From the NCBI GenBank assembly GCA_902702965.1, contig CACRXP010000430.1:53581-117580 (forward strand): a DNA stretch of 64,000 nucleotides, written 5' to 3'. How positions within the stretch are numbered: the stretch's first letter is position 1; each line of letters begins with the position of its first letter. A program made the translations under genes and the position numbers. Shown here in pieces: positions 24,030 to 35,949 of this stretch. The notes below the pieces were generated by a model. That model worked only from the letters and a program-made list of their open reading frames with translations. It was not told the DNA's origin and ran no database searches. The DNA is from Spirometra erinaceieuropaei. Taxonomy: Eukaryota > Platyhelminthes > Cestoda > Diphyllobothriidea > Diphyllobothriidae.

Positions 24030-24740
24030 AACACAAACCAAAAGCAACTACCGGGCGCCAAGTATCGAGACTGAAAAACCCACTGCCATGGAGGAATTGT
24101 CCGGAGTCGTTTGCAGTTTCAGATAAGGCGACTACGTCAGATAAACTGGCAAATGTTCCGCAGTGAATGCCCGAATATGCAGTGTCAGTGAAGAATTCCG
24201 TCAGCTTTTTTGTTGTGGCTCATTCGAAAGTGGTCGAGCACACCTCCACTCTCGGGGATAGCGAAATTCTCGTCACAGGTGACGGCCGTGAGAGATTTGA
24301 GCCGCTTGAATAATTGGTCTCCGATTAAACATTAAAGAGCGTCATGATCTGACATTTCTATATGCTGTAATGTGGCACTGTATGGACAGATTAGTTAGTC
24401 ACGCGAGCTGAGTACTGGCGAAACGTGCTCTCATTGAAACTATCCGCGGGTAACTATTACGCAGTATGCAACATTTCTTACGCATTTGCAGTAATAAGTA
24501 GGCCGCATACGGACAAGAAACTAACTGTCGCACTAAGTAGGATCCCACCGAGGATGAAAGGCGGATCTACTAATAGTAGTAGCCATGTCGGCGCAAAGCA
24601 ACTGCGTTCTATATATACCATATTTTTAGTGTCATTTACCCTTATCTGCGACTGTTTTAGGTGATGACTTCGAGCGAGAGTCCGAGGCGACAGGCGAATA
24701 AATGCCTTGTTCCTGCGGTTGCATAGAATTATCCTGAACA
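24030..24740 (+). pseudogene. Decayed PLE (GIY-YIG and 3' tail), unit B
   Basis: Counterpart of the 9.0-9.7 kb part of the unit A fossil, with more indels (a few bases lost near 24113). No functional frame remains. Confidence 0.66.
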
Positions 24741-25369
24741 TGCCAAACAACATACGCAGGCTCTGTATACCAATGTAAACTCATGACAACATGTCGGTTT
24801 TAAAACGAGACAACAACGGCCCCATGCGAGCGCCCTTCAGAGGAGACAAATTAAGGGCGATGAAGAGTTTGTTCAGCGGGCTCTTAATCAACAATTTTTT
24901 AAGCGAACATTGAATTATTACCTAACAAGTCTTAAACATACCATTGATTTGTCGTATTATCATACTTTTAAATAGTGCTTGACAACTGATAATCAGAATC
25001 GAAGCCTGTCATAATGACAGCTCCCTCTCGATGGTAGTTTTTGCCTCCCCATAACTTTTCCTCAGCATTTCTGCACTGTTCTAATAAAAGACGGTTTCCT
25101 AGCTGATCTGTGTCCGGCAAATTTTTCAGGGTTCCAGAGCAGTGTTTGGCACGAAAACATATTCGAATCGCGCTGTTCCTATCTGAAAAATGTATTCACT
25201 TTAGGAAGGCGATAGCTCTTTGTTCCTTCAAGGACAGTGGCTGCCGCCGCCTACTGAAATTTTGATTTTCTGACGTTGGGCCCAGGAACTCCAGCTGCCT
25301 AAACGCCAGACAAACATATATATATATGTTAGGGGGCGCTCACCGATCGTTCATACGGAACTCACTCGT

Positions 25370-25616
25370 TCCGTTGTGCCTTAAGGGCCCTCTCTCGAGC
25401 CCGGTGAGTAGAGGCGTTGACTTCTAAACCAACAGGTCGCGAGTTCGAGGCTCGTGTGTTCCACACTTCGGGCTTGGGTATGGCTGGCTGACGACGGCAA
25501 ATAAGCCAGAAATGGCCATTCCAGTCTCCCTTGTCTTTGTCGGTAATATCATTCTGCATATAAATCATATACACATCTGCATATATACCATATGGAATAT
25601 ATATATATATATATAT
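25370..25616 (+). mobile_element. tRNA-derived SINE, plus copy, unit B only
   Basis: Best preserved head: GAGCCCGGTGAGTAGAGGC (A-box region) and GCGAGTTCGAGGCTCG (B box with GTTCGA core), spaced as in a tRNA gene. The body and an (AT)n tail follow at about 25596-25616. It is absent from unit A, so it inserted after the duplication or was lost from A. It meets the minus-strand SINE tail to tail at the AT tract. Confidence 0.68.
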
Positions 25617-25800
25617 AGGCAGAAAGGCATTGCCGACAAGGACAAGGGAGACTAGAATGGCCATTTCTGGATTATTAGCCGTCCTCAGCCAGCCATACCC
25701 AAGCCCGGAGTGTGGAACACCCGAGGCCCGAACTGGCGACCTGATAGCTAGAAGACCACGACTCTAAACACTGTGCCACGAGCCCGTTGCACAGTTCGTT
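25617..25800 (-). mobile_element. tRNA-derived SINE, minus copy, unit B
   Basis: Ortholog of 10246-10465 with a shared head (minus-strand GCTCGTGGCACAGTG) and body. Together with 25370-25616 it makes an inverted SINE pair joined through a shared AT repeat. Confidence 0.66.
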
Positions 25801-25966
25801 TTTGATCGTGAATACACAATAGTAGGGGGCACTCACCGATCGTCATTACGGAAGGACGCTCTCACACAAGGAAATGGATGACTCATCTGATGTATGCAAG
25901 CAAGATGGTTTGCGAATGCCAGCCTCATGTTCACCGGTGGCCTCTGTAAGCAGAGTCGAAGATATA

Positions 25967-26390
25967 TAGTACGTGGGCTAACTCATGAAATGCCAACCAA
26001 AATCCCGAAATTCGTTTTCGTTTCAAAGAGATTTGTCAAATAGGGTTTCAAAATTAAACATCATGCAACACAACCCTAAAATAAATCGGTTACCACAGGA
26101 TGCCGGCTGTCGAAACAACTTCTGTCCGGTTGCATCCGAAAACTATACACTGTAAAATGACTAATTATGTAGCATGTGTTTTCCTCATTGATCTTTCATG
26201 GCACTTAAAATTTAAATAAATTGCATGGAAAACATAAAAGTATTATTTCGTTTAATCATTGGATAGAAAACAACGTCTTCATTCAATTCTACACTCAAAA
26301 ACAGCAATATATCGAATTCAGAAATTTTCCAATTCCCGAATAATTTTGAAGGGGACCTGCCGTTGCACCAAAATTATGCTGACATTTGCA
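25967..26390. mobile_element. Truncated foldback element, unit B
   Basis: Ortholog of 10636-11060; the end has become TAGTACGTGGGC but the CTAACTCATGAAATGCC block and the loop segment persist. Confidence 0.6.
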
Positions 26391-26829
26391 GTTGAGAGTT
26401 AGTGTCATTGTAAGCGGAAACCTAGATTTATATCAAAACGTGTCAGTAACGCCTGTATAATGATACCAGCCGGACCCGCCACGCGTTGATTTGACTCAGG
26501 TGAATTCAAAATCTCTACCGGATAATTAACCTGCCTCGTCTGCTTCCACAGCTGTGTCGACGGACCTACTTTCTGTCTCGCATTAAATTTTAGACTGAAT
26601 AATATGGTTAAGTTGGTAAACGTGTTTGTTTTTTGCCGCATAAATAGCTCGATTGCTCAATCAGTCGTGATTGTGGAAAGTGGTCTGACTAGTGGGAGAC
26701 ACCTTTTCAACAAATTCCTCTTTTGTAGACACTAAATTGCCGAGGCTAAGGCGTAGGGAAATCCATCTTATAATCGGATCAGCCGGCACCGTTGCATTCC
26801 CAATTGTCAACAATTACCTTTAGAATACC

Positions 26830-28310
26830 TCAGCTGATCGATGGTTTTGCAGCTGGAAACGCATATTCGTAGTTAATTTTGCCGTCTGGATTTGACGCCA
26901 CTAAGAAAAGTATTTGAGGCAGGCATTTATTTCGTCTGCTGTTGCCGATGGACGAATTACAGGTAGTGCTTGCCTGAATTCTCCTACAAGCAGCAGCAGC
27001 AGTAATGTTTCTAAATGGTCTGCTGTTTCCGCGCAAATCTTGCAGTGTTCGATCGATGGCCTCGAGCGCTTTTTTCCTCACGGCGCAAATCCACAGCAGG
27101 AGATCGATTTGATGAGCGCATTTCCGGTTGATTAGGAACTTTTTTCGCGATTTCTTACGTACATATCCCCAATCACTATTAACGCCATTGCTGTGCGATT
27201 TCATCGAGTTGTATGTCCACATCGCTTTCCTTCCTTTCGTGTTGCAAGCCAAATCCAGCCATGTCGCTGCCTTTGCACACGTACTTGCAAATGTCCCAAA
27301 TTCAATTCCCGGAATAACAGTTTTGTACGTTTATGTGAACTTCGTTTGCTTTTAAAAGCAAAGGTGAATACGAAACAACCCAGCGGTTACCGCCTGGTAC
27401 GTCACCGGTTCGCATTCGTACGGTTGACAAGGTGCGGACGTGTTCCGCTGATCGTTTTCGGTATAAGGGACTTCCGTCGTTACCGGTAACTGCGGTGCAT
27501 ACGAATGCCCCAGAATATCACTTCGAGCGTTTTCCGTCAATCATACCGGGGAGTGCTGGGTAAGGGGAGAGTGAATTACGACTAAGGGCACCGCAGAGTT
27601 CATTTTATCATATTCGTCGCCGCGACCTCAGGCAAATCATTGTCGACGTCGGCGTCAGGTATTTCATCGCATACTGCATCGGCGACTTCGTTGGAGGTGA
27701 TCTTGTTATAGAGCCAGATCCAGATGTCGTCGTTGGACAGTCCCCACTTTTGTTATTCCCCCTAATACATCCAGCAACGAACAAATCCAATCATCTCGTG
27801 TTTTACCAGGAAGTTTATCAGCAATTGCAGTCTCTTCCTGAAAACACGTGCTGTGATATCATACCTATTAACCGGCGACAGCCTAGGAATTAAGAGCTGA
27901 TAAATATCCCCCCAAGTTGGATTAAATGCGAATTCTATGAGTAGGTCCGTACGCCCCGTACTGACATTCATAGGTAATTGCACCCCGGCCGTACCCGAGC
28001 ATATGGCGTGGCCTGTCTGTGCATGTGGACGACAATATCGTTAGTATTACCACGTCAGTTGTATTACCGTCGTTTACAAATGCATCGTGCAAATAAATAT
28101 ATTCTTCAACATGCAGCTTGGTTTGATTCAAGCGAATGAAAAGCAGGCGTTCTGTTTCGTTTTTGCACACAAATCCACAATGTGGTGGGGCAAAAATAGA
28201 CGGAATTTCAAAAGGGGATTACTTACATTCTGTCGAATTGTAAGTTGGAAGGAGTAGTAGTTCATTCCGCTGCATTTCACGTGTGCTTCCTCGTCACTGA
28301 CTCGGTTCAT
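26830..28310 (-). pseudogene. Helitron pseudogene, unit B (internally deleted)
   Basis: Same Helitron as in unit A. About 700 bp matching 11866-12568 is deleted (the join is near 27186), removing the segment between the Rep region and the helicase. It retains about 110 bp (27670-27775) and about 63 bp (28198-28260) lost from A, so the two copies together cover more of the ancestral element than either alone. The helicase frame KALEAIDRTLQDLRGNSRPF is open from about 27252 to 26830. Confidence 0.78.
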
Positions 28311-28359
28311 TGTCTAAACGTTGAAGTGATATCCATCGGCACCATCCCGAAATGTAAAT

Positions 28360-28500
28360 GGATACTGTGTTGAAATCGGTCTCCGACTGACCGGTGTATG
28401 ATGGATGCCAAAATCGTTAGTCTTCCAACGGTTGTTGCCGTACCGTCGTTAACAACAGTATCACGCAAATGAATGTGTTCTTGAGAGCGCAGCGTGAATG
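28360..28500 (-). pseudogene. Second Helitron fragment, unit B
   Basis: Nearly identical counterpart of 13600-13740. Confidence 0.58.
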
Positions 28501-29215
28501 CTGAGCACGGAGTCGTGTTTGACGCTGGTCTGCTGTTCCTCGCCTGCGTCTTTCAGCAACTCTCAGCTGGTATTGTTCATTCTGTTGTTGAATGAAACAG
28601 ACCTGAAGATGCAGAACGCGGTAGCCGTGACCACAACCGGGCTTTCACAAGCCCGGCTGCTCGACACTGAGCTGACATTGAGTGACAGCCCCATTATATG
28701 GGTTATGCGGGGGGGGGGGGAAGTGGGCGGAGTTAACCGCATCCAGTCGTCGTGCCCAAGAATCCCAGCGCAAGGGGTGACAGCTCGGTTTTGTGCGTTG
28801 TGAGGCAAGTTCAAGTGGAGCCCAAGAGTTGCGTGTATTTTGCTGCAAGGTGGGTAGTTTGCATAGCTGCCCATATTGCATCGACCCAGGGGGGGGGGAG
28901 GGGAGAGTTCCTGCCCAAGTATCTGCAGGGTGGGGTGAGCGTGGTCGTCGGGCGGAGTACGTGCGTCTGAGCGGATGTCGGTAAAGTGGCTCGGCGGGCG
29001 CACGCATGTCCCAGCGGATCAAGGTCAAGTGGCCGCAGCAGGTGGCGTTGTTATGCCGGAAAAAAGCAGGTTTTTTACCCATCACAGGCGTACCATCTGC
29101 ATTTCTATGACGGTGGACAGAACAAAAACCAACCGTATGCACCGGCAAGGTTGTGTCAAAAGCTCAGCGAAATCAGAGCAGTTCATTCCGATATTACCTA
29201 TAACACAGAAAAAAA
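28501..29215. other. GC-rich spacer with poly-G tracts, unit B
   Basis: Counterpart of 13741-14436, with G runs at about 28709-28720 and about 28890-28898. The long open frames are not conserved in a way that favours one strand. Confidence 0.58.
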
Positions 29216-29423
29216 ACCTTCCATTTTTATATGTATACATTAGAAATCAACTGTAAAAGAGCTCTCAAATAAGCAATTCTCAACCTATCTATCCTAGTCC
29301 AACACACTGGAATCCAAATGAAATTTATTTCCTGGTTATATTTCCTCATTTGATGCTAAATTAATTAGATATGCTTAACTGGATGGTGACGAAGGCAGTA
29401 ATTATGCTTTTTGTCATTTATAG

Positions 29424-29708
29424 ACAGCAAAATATCGGGAGCTATCTGGTTCCCGTACGTCAGATCCAGGTCTGTTCTAGCAATTTGGAATAAGCCGCTA
29501 TCGCCGACCGGCAATATAAAGGAATACCAAATTGTTGCGAAGGATATCAAAACAAACGAAAGTTTGGAGTTCAAATCACTGAAGAACTATGCATTGCTCT
29601 ATATACTGAAGCCGAGGACAACCTACCAAATTACAGTTATTGCTAAAAGCCAAGAAAGTAACCACGTCGTCAACGCCATTTCAGGAGATGTGACGACATT
29701 GGAATTGG
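29424..29708 (+). CDS. Fibronectin type III module, exon type 2, unit B
   Basis: Copy of the 15649 exon with the same length, phases and splice sites. I count seven nucleotide differences from A, six of which change amino acids (Ala to Val, Leu to Val, Val to Leu, Asp to Asn, Lys to Arg, Gly to Val) and one silent. No stop or frameshift has arisen. The downstream intron (29709-33245) is enlarged by the PLE insertion at 30407-31779. Confidence 0.9.
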
Positions 29709-29989
29709 GTAAGATTTTCTCATATATTCTTTAAGAATTTTTTCAGCTTTCGACATATATTCCGTCTGGTTGCCTAGTGTGGGGCGTCGGAAAATGACAA
29801 AAACGACAAAACGAAATAATTGCATACACAATAAACGAATAGTCAAAAATCAGGTCTGTACAATAATAAAAGGGAAGACAAAGTGGCAAAATGTAAGCTG
29901 CCAGCGGAATTCAGCGTGTGGGAGAGTGTTGAGGGGCGTTCAGTTTTCAGGGGTCAGAGTCTAGTCTTTTCAGGGGCTTAGAGATGGGG

Positions 29990-30396
29990 AAGGGGAGGAG
30001 GTGTGGCAATTGGTTGTCCCAGTTTCATCGCTGTTTCAACGCGACTTGGCAGGCGTGAACACATATGCTGGGTTTGTCTTTGCCCAGGGGGAGGCTTACA
30101 GCTTGTGCATACTGTTTATGCGAGAACGCAGTCAGGTTGGCTATTAGTGTGGCCTCTGTCTCTGCCGTCGCAATTATTCGTCAACGCAGGAACTTGGAGG
30201 GTCTCACTGGCACCTTGGAACGTTTCGTCGACGTCTACCCGGTGACTGCTCTAAAACAAGTGATCCACAATTAAGTTAGAAATGTACTTTTCCACGTCTT
30301 GATTTGGCCAGGCATGATGATGTACTCGCATTCGCATAGATGGCTGCCTAGTTGTTCGATCAATATAACCTGCCGCGCAGGAATAAGTGAACGCGT
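29990..30396 (-). pseudogene. PLE GIY-YIG endonuclease fragment, unit B
   Basis: Ortholog of 16240-16640 with extra frame breaks. The sense PLE inserted right beside it at 30397-30406. Confidence 0.66.
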
Positions 30397-30402
30397 AAAC
30401 TA

Positions 30403-31557
30403 GTCTACGAGCAAGTGAAGGGAACACCAATGGCCTCGCCGATTTCGGGATTCATTGCCGAGGCGGTTCTACAGCGGTTTGAGTCGCTGGTCTTCCAACA
30501 CCACAGGCCGAAATTCTGGGCTCGGTATGTGGACGATACCTTCGTTGTTATCGAACGGGATCAGGTGCTAACGTTCAAAGAACGTCTCAACAGCGTCTTC
30601 CCGGACATACAATTTACGATGGAGGAGGAAAAAAATAACCATCTGCCATTCCTTGATGTCCTCGTCTGTCGCAAAGATTGTGGTGGCCTAAAGACCTAAG
30701 TGTTCAGGAAAGCGACAAACACGTCGCAAATACTGACCTTCAACAGTAACCACCCAATCAGCCACAAACGCAGTTGCGTGAGGACGCTATTTCGGCGTGT
30801 TGAGACGCACTGCAGTGAACCGGAAGACAAGGTTGCCGAATTCCAATATCTTCGACGGGTTTTCAGAGAAAATGGTTACCCGCGCAACTTCGTCAACCGG
30901 TGTATGCGCAAACGAGACGAGAGACAGAACCGTGCCGACCCCAAATTCTGGCAAGCGATCCCGTACATCGAGAACGTCTCCGAGGCCGTTAGCCGCCTTC
31001 TTGCGCCACTTCGGGTCGGAGTGGCACACAGACCGGAGGCCACCATGAGGCGTCAGGTGATGAGACCAAAAGACCCACTGCCACGGCAAGAAACATCTGG
31101 AGTCATTTACCGGATCTGGTGCAGTTGCGGACAAAGCAACCACGTCGGGGAAACTGGAAGACTGCTCCGAACGCGAATTGCCGAACACGCGGCAGCTGTA
31201 CGGAGAAATAACGGCAACTCTCAAGTCGCGGCCCATTCGACGAGACCCGGCCACACGTTCAAGTTCGATGAGGCCGAAATTCTCGCGAGAGGGGATAATC
31301 GCGTGAGCCGCGAGTTGCTTGAGTCATGGTTCACGGGACCTCAGTCTATCAACAAGTGCAACGACATTCCCACTCCATATTCCGTGCTGATGCATAGGCT
31401 GGCCAAGATAATTGATCACTCAGGGAGCGCGCAAGCCGATGAGCCAGATGACCGAGCAATCATCACGCAAGCATCTAACACGGGTGATGACATTTCGGCG
31501 ATTAACAATCATGCCGGCCATCAAGCAATTATCGCAGCAGCGGGCACCCATCCTTGA
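30403..31557 (+). pseudogene. PLE reverse transcriptase-GIY-YIG polyprotein, 5'-truncated, one nonsense codon
   Basis: A single frame running from YEQVKGTPMASPISG (RT motif B) through the catalytic YVDD at 30526-30537 (motif C), HLPFLDVLV and GGLKT, then a TAA at 30697-30699. It reopens at once as VFRKATNTSQ and goes on through the GIY-YIG nuclease (GVIYRIWCSCGQSNHVGETG at 31099 onward, RLLRTRIAEH) to a TGA at 31555. PLE RTs use these two activities for target-primed reverse transcription. Fingers, most of the palm and the N-terminus are missing, so it is a dead 5'-truncated copy. The one stop in about 384 codons points to a recent insertion. Confidence 0.85.
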
Positions 31558-31779
31558 CGAAGGGGAGCGCGGTTAATTGCTATAGGTATGCGGTAGCATT
31601 GCGACTGCATCTTATAAATACTGCAACTTTCTGTGCGCGAGTCACCCTTTTCTGCCACTGTCTCTGATAATGGATTCAAGTGAGAGTCCGAAACGTCAGG
31701 CGAATAAAACCCTTGTTCCAGCGATTGCTTCTTCTTCTGATCAACTAGTTCCTGGAACTCGCATCTTCGCTGGTATCGG
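30407..31779 (+). mobile_element. Penelope-like element insertion (5'-truncated), unit B only
   Basis: About 1.37 kb present in B but absent from A (A reads straight through at about 16618-16628). The flanks carry a candidate 10-bp target duplication, AAACTAGTCT at 30397-30406 and AAACCAGTCT at 31780-31789, one mismatch apart. The insert carries the RT palm end, linker, GIY-YIG nuclease and a 3' tail ending near TCTTCTGATCAACTAGTTCC. It is the youngest-looking PLE in the window. Confidence 0.8.
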
Positions 31780-33245
31780 AAACCAGTCTTATCTTGGCGG
31801 CTGAGTACGTGCGCACGATAGCAGTGTTTAAATGAATATGTTAGTGTTCGTTCGCTGAATCACCTCGAAATGGCACTGGTAGCAATAACTTCTTCCTTCG
31901 AGTCGTCAATACGTCAGATTTTGCAGGACGTTCTTCCGTATATTTGTTGGTGAACTTTTCAGGATAGGCGTATTCTCTCAAATTGCGAGTTCACTCTCAA
32001 GCGTGTCTTGGCTGCATATTCACCTAACATGGTTGGTGAGACATCCGGCGAAAGCATACCTTTTTCCGATTAGACTGCTTAAATGCTTACTGGGGTATGA
32101 TCGCTTAACGTAGCGAATAATCGACAGATATGATGAATGCGTGAGGTAATTAAGTATTAATGGGATAGAAGTGTATGATCGTGTTTCGAAAGTCATGGCG
32201 CAGAGAAGGAGCTGAGGGACCAGAATGTGGCGTAGAGGGACGTGTTCACAACGATGAACAAGAAAGATGCGCGTCAGATTGCTTTCACCCGAAATCGTCA
32301 GTATGGAACCATCAAAAGTGTATGCCAGAGCTTATTACTACATAGGCAGTCAGTGAACGAAAATAAAGGAATATGTTCGCGCATATGGTGGCTGTGCTGA
32401 TTAACCATTGAGTCCATTGCCTTACCGTTGAGTAAACGGTCTGCTGTGTCGGCATCGAGATTTGGAGTTGGGCATTAACATAGGGGTGGCTGTCGTCTGT
32501 GCCACACTACAGTAGCATTTCTATGGGCACCGACCTGGGCACCAGCCTGGTATGTTTATTCAAGGAATCGGAAGACTAGCGCAAAACGACACGCAAATAA
32601 CGATGCAGAAAAAAAATAATACTCGCGAGATATCGACGATGTGTTGTACTTCCGTCCTTCCATTCATGACAGACATAGGCTTAGGTCCCAGAGGAGCTAA
32701 TAAATGAACCAGCCCCATATCAGATTTCATCCAGTACGGTATGCTTATCGACATGCGAAGAAAAACATTGGGGATTCATGACACATTGAACAAACTTTCT
32801 TTCTCGCTGGAAGTCAGAGGTCATGTTCCCACTTCCGCATCATTCTAGGGGTCCTACTTACAAGCATTGTGCTTGACGCAAGGCTTAAGGAATAGCTGTC
32901 TCTTCTCGTACACGCAATGAGCAACAAAATGTGAATTTAAGCATCAGATTGCACTTGTTATAAGATGCGAGTGTCGGCTAGGTGAAAAGACGTTGGCCAG
33001 ACACTAAGACGTGGGGTTCCATTGTCTATCCATATTGGTGTTTTTCCAGTGCCACAATGCAGATGAATATTTGTAGAGGATAGAGCTTCAAGTTATATCT
33101 AAATGACTGTATTTCATCCAGTGAGTAGTCTGGTGAAACGACGTCTACAATGGACACTTTTTAAGTAACATACGCCTCCAAGATATGTAACTTTTGATTT
33201 GCCTGGTCCTTATGCATGGATAACGGTGATCTCATGTTGTTTCAG

Positions 33246-33557
33246 GCAATCAGTATGATGTGCATGTAGAAGCAGAAACAATCGGTCCGGATTCCATTCG
33301 CGTCACCTGGAAACCACCGAAAGACTTCACGACACATGACATACGGGCTTACAGTCTCTACATATGGGAGTCCTCTGTTGTTCCCAAGGACCTTGAGAAA
33401 TTAAAAGTTGCGCACTATGCGGAACCGGACACCACAACCTACACATTCCAATCCTTGTCGCCATCTACATCCTATACAGTTCTTGTAAAACTTGTCCCCA
33501 CGAATACCTCCAGGCTTTCGGAGTTTGGTTTAGCGTCGACTACGACATCGGCAACAG
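33246..33557 (+). CDS. Fibronectin type III module, exon type 1, unit C
   Basis: Third copy of exon type 1, intact, phase 1-1, with TTTCAG acceptor and GTTAGT donor. I count seven differences from unit A, giving Ile to Thr (about residue 27) and Asn-Ala to Lys-Val (about 46-47). No exon type 2 is visible between here and the window end. Either the array ends here, the next exon is beyond the window, or this exon splices to something else; see the finding on phase compatibility with the peptidase exon at 44646. Confidence 0.88.
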
Positions 33558-33690
33558 GTTAGTCCATATTTCATGAATACCTGACAGTTATCTTAATCTT
33601 TGCTACTGTCAAGAGTGCACTTTTTTTCCTACATATGCATATTCCATTGACAAACTTATGATTTTAAAAATTATACGTAAGTAGGCAACT

Positions 33691-33927
33691 GTGGTCCGAT
33701 TTGACGAGCGATTAAACATGATGAATGATATAATTTGCCAGATGACCATCTCTAGCCACTGGTTGCTCATTGCAGTCATTTTAACTACCACCAGTTATTT
33801 GAAAATTGTTGCCTTCGATTCTAATGCACATAGCAATTATGTAACAGCAACCTTGTTCACACCAAAGCGTTATTTCATGTTTTTTCAACATTTATGCCCG
33901 AATCAGCAAATTGGTAGGATAATTTGA
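33691..33927 (+). pseudogene. Possible relic of a third FN3 exon, unit C
   Basis: Third copy of the open stretch. It differs from A and B by one visible replacement (Ser to Leu just before the threonine run). Same reservations as for unit A. Confidence 0.38.
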
Positions 33928-34178
33928 AGTTGAATATATGAGGGCGTACCGTGGTTCATTATCGAAGACGGCTTGTTTGATTTGCTGACATACGCGACCA
34001 AGATTTATCAAAATGTCAACTGTGCAGATACTTTGGTTAACTTGAAATCTAATGGCTACCAAATTTCCCACTTCATCCTGGTGTATAATTGTCTGTTCCT
34101 GACGTTTGTCACCCGTACGGAGTTTGTTTGCTTCTCGAAGCCATTAGATCTGCGTGATCCCATTCCTGATTTTATATA

Positions 34179-35172
34179 CAGTGCGTGACCTATCTCATGA
34201 AATGTTGACTGAAATTCTAAAATGCGTTTTCGATTAGGAAGGATTACTTGGTCGCGGTTGTGATATTGATTACCAAAAGGCATACTCTTATAACATTTTA
34301 GACTCGGCAGGATTTCGGCTTTTAAATGCACTTCTTTTCAACCTCCTGTAGAAAGCGTGCTCGGTAAAAAATGACTACTTAATTAGCATGCATTTTTCCC
34401 ATTGATTTTCGATGGTCTTGGAAATTCAAATATATTTTATAGAAACCACAAACAAAAAAAATGCATTCTTTTAGTCAATCAATAGAGAATCACGTCTTCT
34501 TTACATTTTAAACTTAAGGTAGTAGTATTATTAGGTTTTAAAAAAGTTTTCTATTTGCTGAAAGATTTGGAGCCTGATCATTCATTGGATTAGCGCTTAG
34601 TGATTACACTTTACAAGGTGCATGCGTTCCGCGTAAAGAAAATCACATATTTTTCTATGCCATAAAGGAGATATCATAAAGGGTCCATAAAATTTTGCAA
34701 TGGATGCGGACCATGTTGTACATTTCATGAGGAGCTGTGGTAAACGGCCAGATGCGATGCTATGTGAATGGACATATCGCGGTCTTAAAAAGTCGCATAA
34801 TTAGTAACTTTTTTAAAACCTAATTATACTCCTTCCTTCAGTATAAATTAGAAAGAATACGTGATTCTCTATTGATTGACTAAAAGAAAGCACATTTTTG
34901 TTTGTAGTTTCTATAAAATATATTTGAATTACCAAGACCATTGACAATCAATGGGAAATGCATGCTAATTAAGTAGTCATTTTTTACCGAGCACGCTTTC
35001 TACAGGAGGTTGAAAAGAAGTGCATTTAAAAGCCGAAATCCTGCCGAGTCTAAAATGTTATAAGAGTATGCCTTTTGGTAATCAATATCACAACCGCGAC
35101 CAAGTAATCCTTCCTAGTCGAAAACGCATTTTAGAATTTCAGCCACCATTTCATGAGATAGGTCACGCACTG
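34179..35172. mobile_element. Foldback MITE, unit C
   Basis: Third copy at the orthologous place, with perfect CAGTGCGTGACC terminal inverted repeats and TA flanks. Compared with B it differs by scattered substitutions and small indels. Confidence 0.82.
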
Positions 35173-35289
35173 TATGTATGTATGAATAACGGAATTAGTA
35201 TGCTATCCGGGATGATAGAGTATAGTCAGAAAACTCTTCGGAAAGTCAAAATATACTCGTGAACTTTCAAGTCGGTTACACCCACCCGC

Positions 35290-35640
35290 TGTCAAATAAA
35301 TGAATGTTGTAGATAGGGTTATTCGCCCTAGAGGGTAGGGGGTCATCGAGGTTACACCGAGAGAACATACGTCCATGTTAGTGTGGAAATAACATGTTTT
35401 GAAAGGCGTTTGAATTAAGGGGGTTTTGAGGGTTTCAGTTGTGGTTCATTCTATCGGGGATGTGCGAAATATTCTACATGGCCGAACATAGACCACAATC
35501 TGGTGTCTTATTTTGGGCGCACGTCAATGAGCCGTGAGCGCAAACCTTCGTAATGAGCATCCAGGTCGACTTGGCAGTTAATGCTGTTGTTGCTAGAGTG
35601 ATATGGCTGGAGAGAACCTCTCACGCCTGCTTGGTTTTGA
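35290..35640 (-). pseudogene. PLE 3' coding tail, antisense fragment, unit C
   Basis: Copy of the antisense tail with further substitutions and indels; the frame is no longer open over any length. Confidence 0.5.
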
Positions 35641-35949
35641 ACCCTGGCGATCACTCCAGTCCCATCCTAGTTAGAGCGGCGATCACACTCAAGGGCGTGC
35701 ACAAATGAGAAACAAGGGGTCCTGTCGATGGATGACCAAATTATGTTCGTTAATGCGGTTCCCAAGCACTCGGCAAACATGCCCAAAACGTATATTAATC
35801 TGTGATTGTATGCTTTCCGAGCCCATACAATAAATCTTATTTAGATTTGGTCCTTAATTTTGGAAGCGCCCACACCGCCGTTCACAAAATAACTGCGTCC
35901 GACGTCCCTTCTAACATGTCCAACCTCTACTGCGTCGACGAATATCTCC

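Larger units (their letters stand above)
16961..32106 (+). repeat. Tandem segmental duplication, unit B (about 15 kb)
   Basis: Second unit. Against A it lacks the stretch matching about 30-565, the foldback at 6971-8120, about 8350-8715, about 11866-12568 of the Helitron, and the PLE block 14437-15475. It has its own extra SINE (25370-25600), about 110 bp of Helitron missing from A (27670-27775), about 63 bp near 28198-28260, and a PLE insertion at 30407-31779. Confidence 0.88.

Noticed and set aside
25390..25470. Functional tRNA gene
   Set aside because: A and B boxes are present, but the cloverleaf does not close and the sequence continues into a SINE body with an AT tail.
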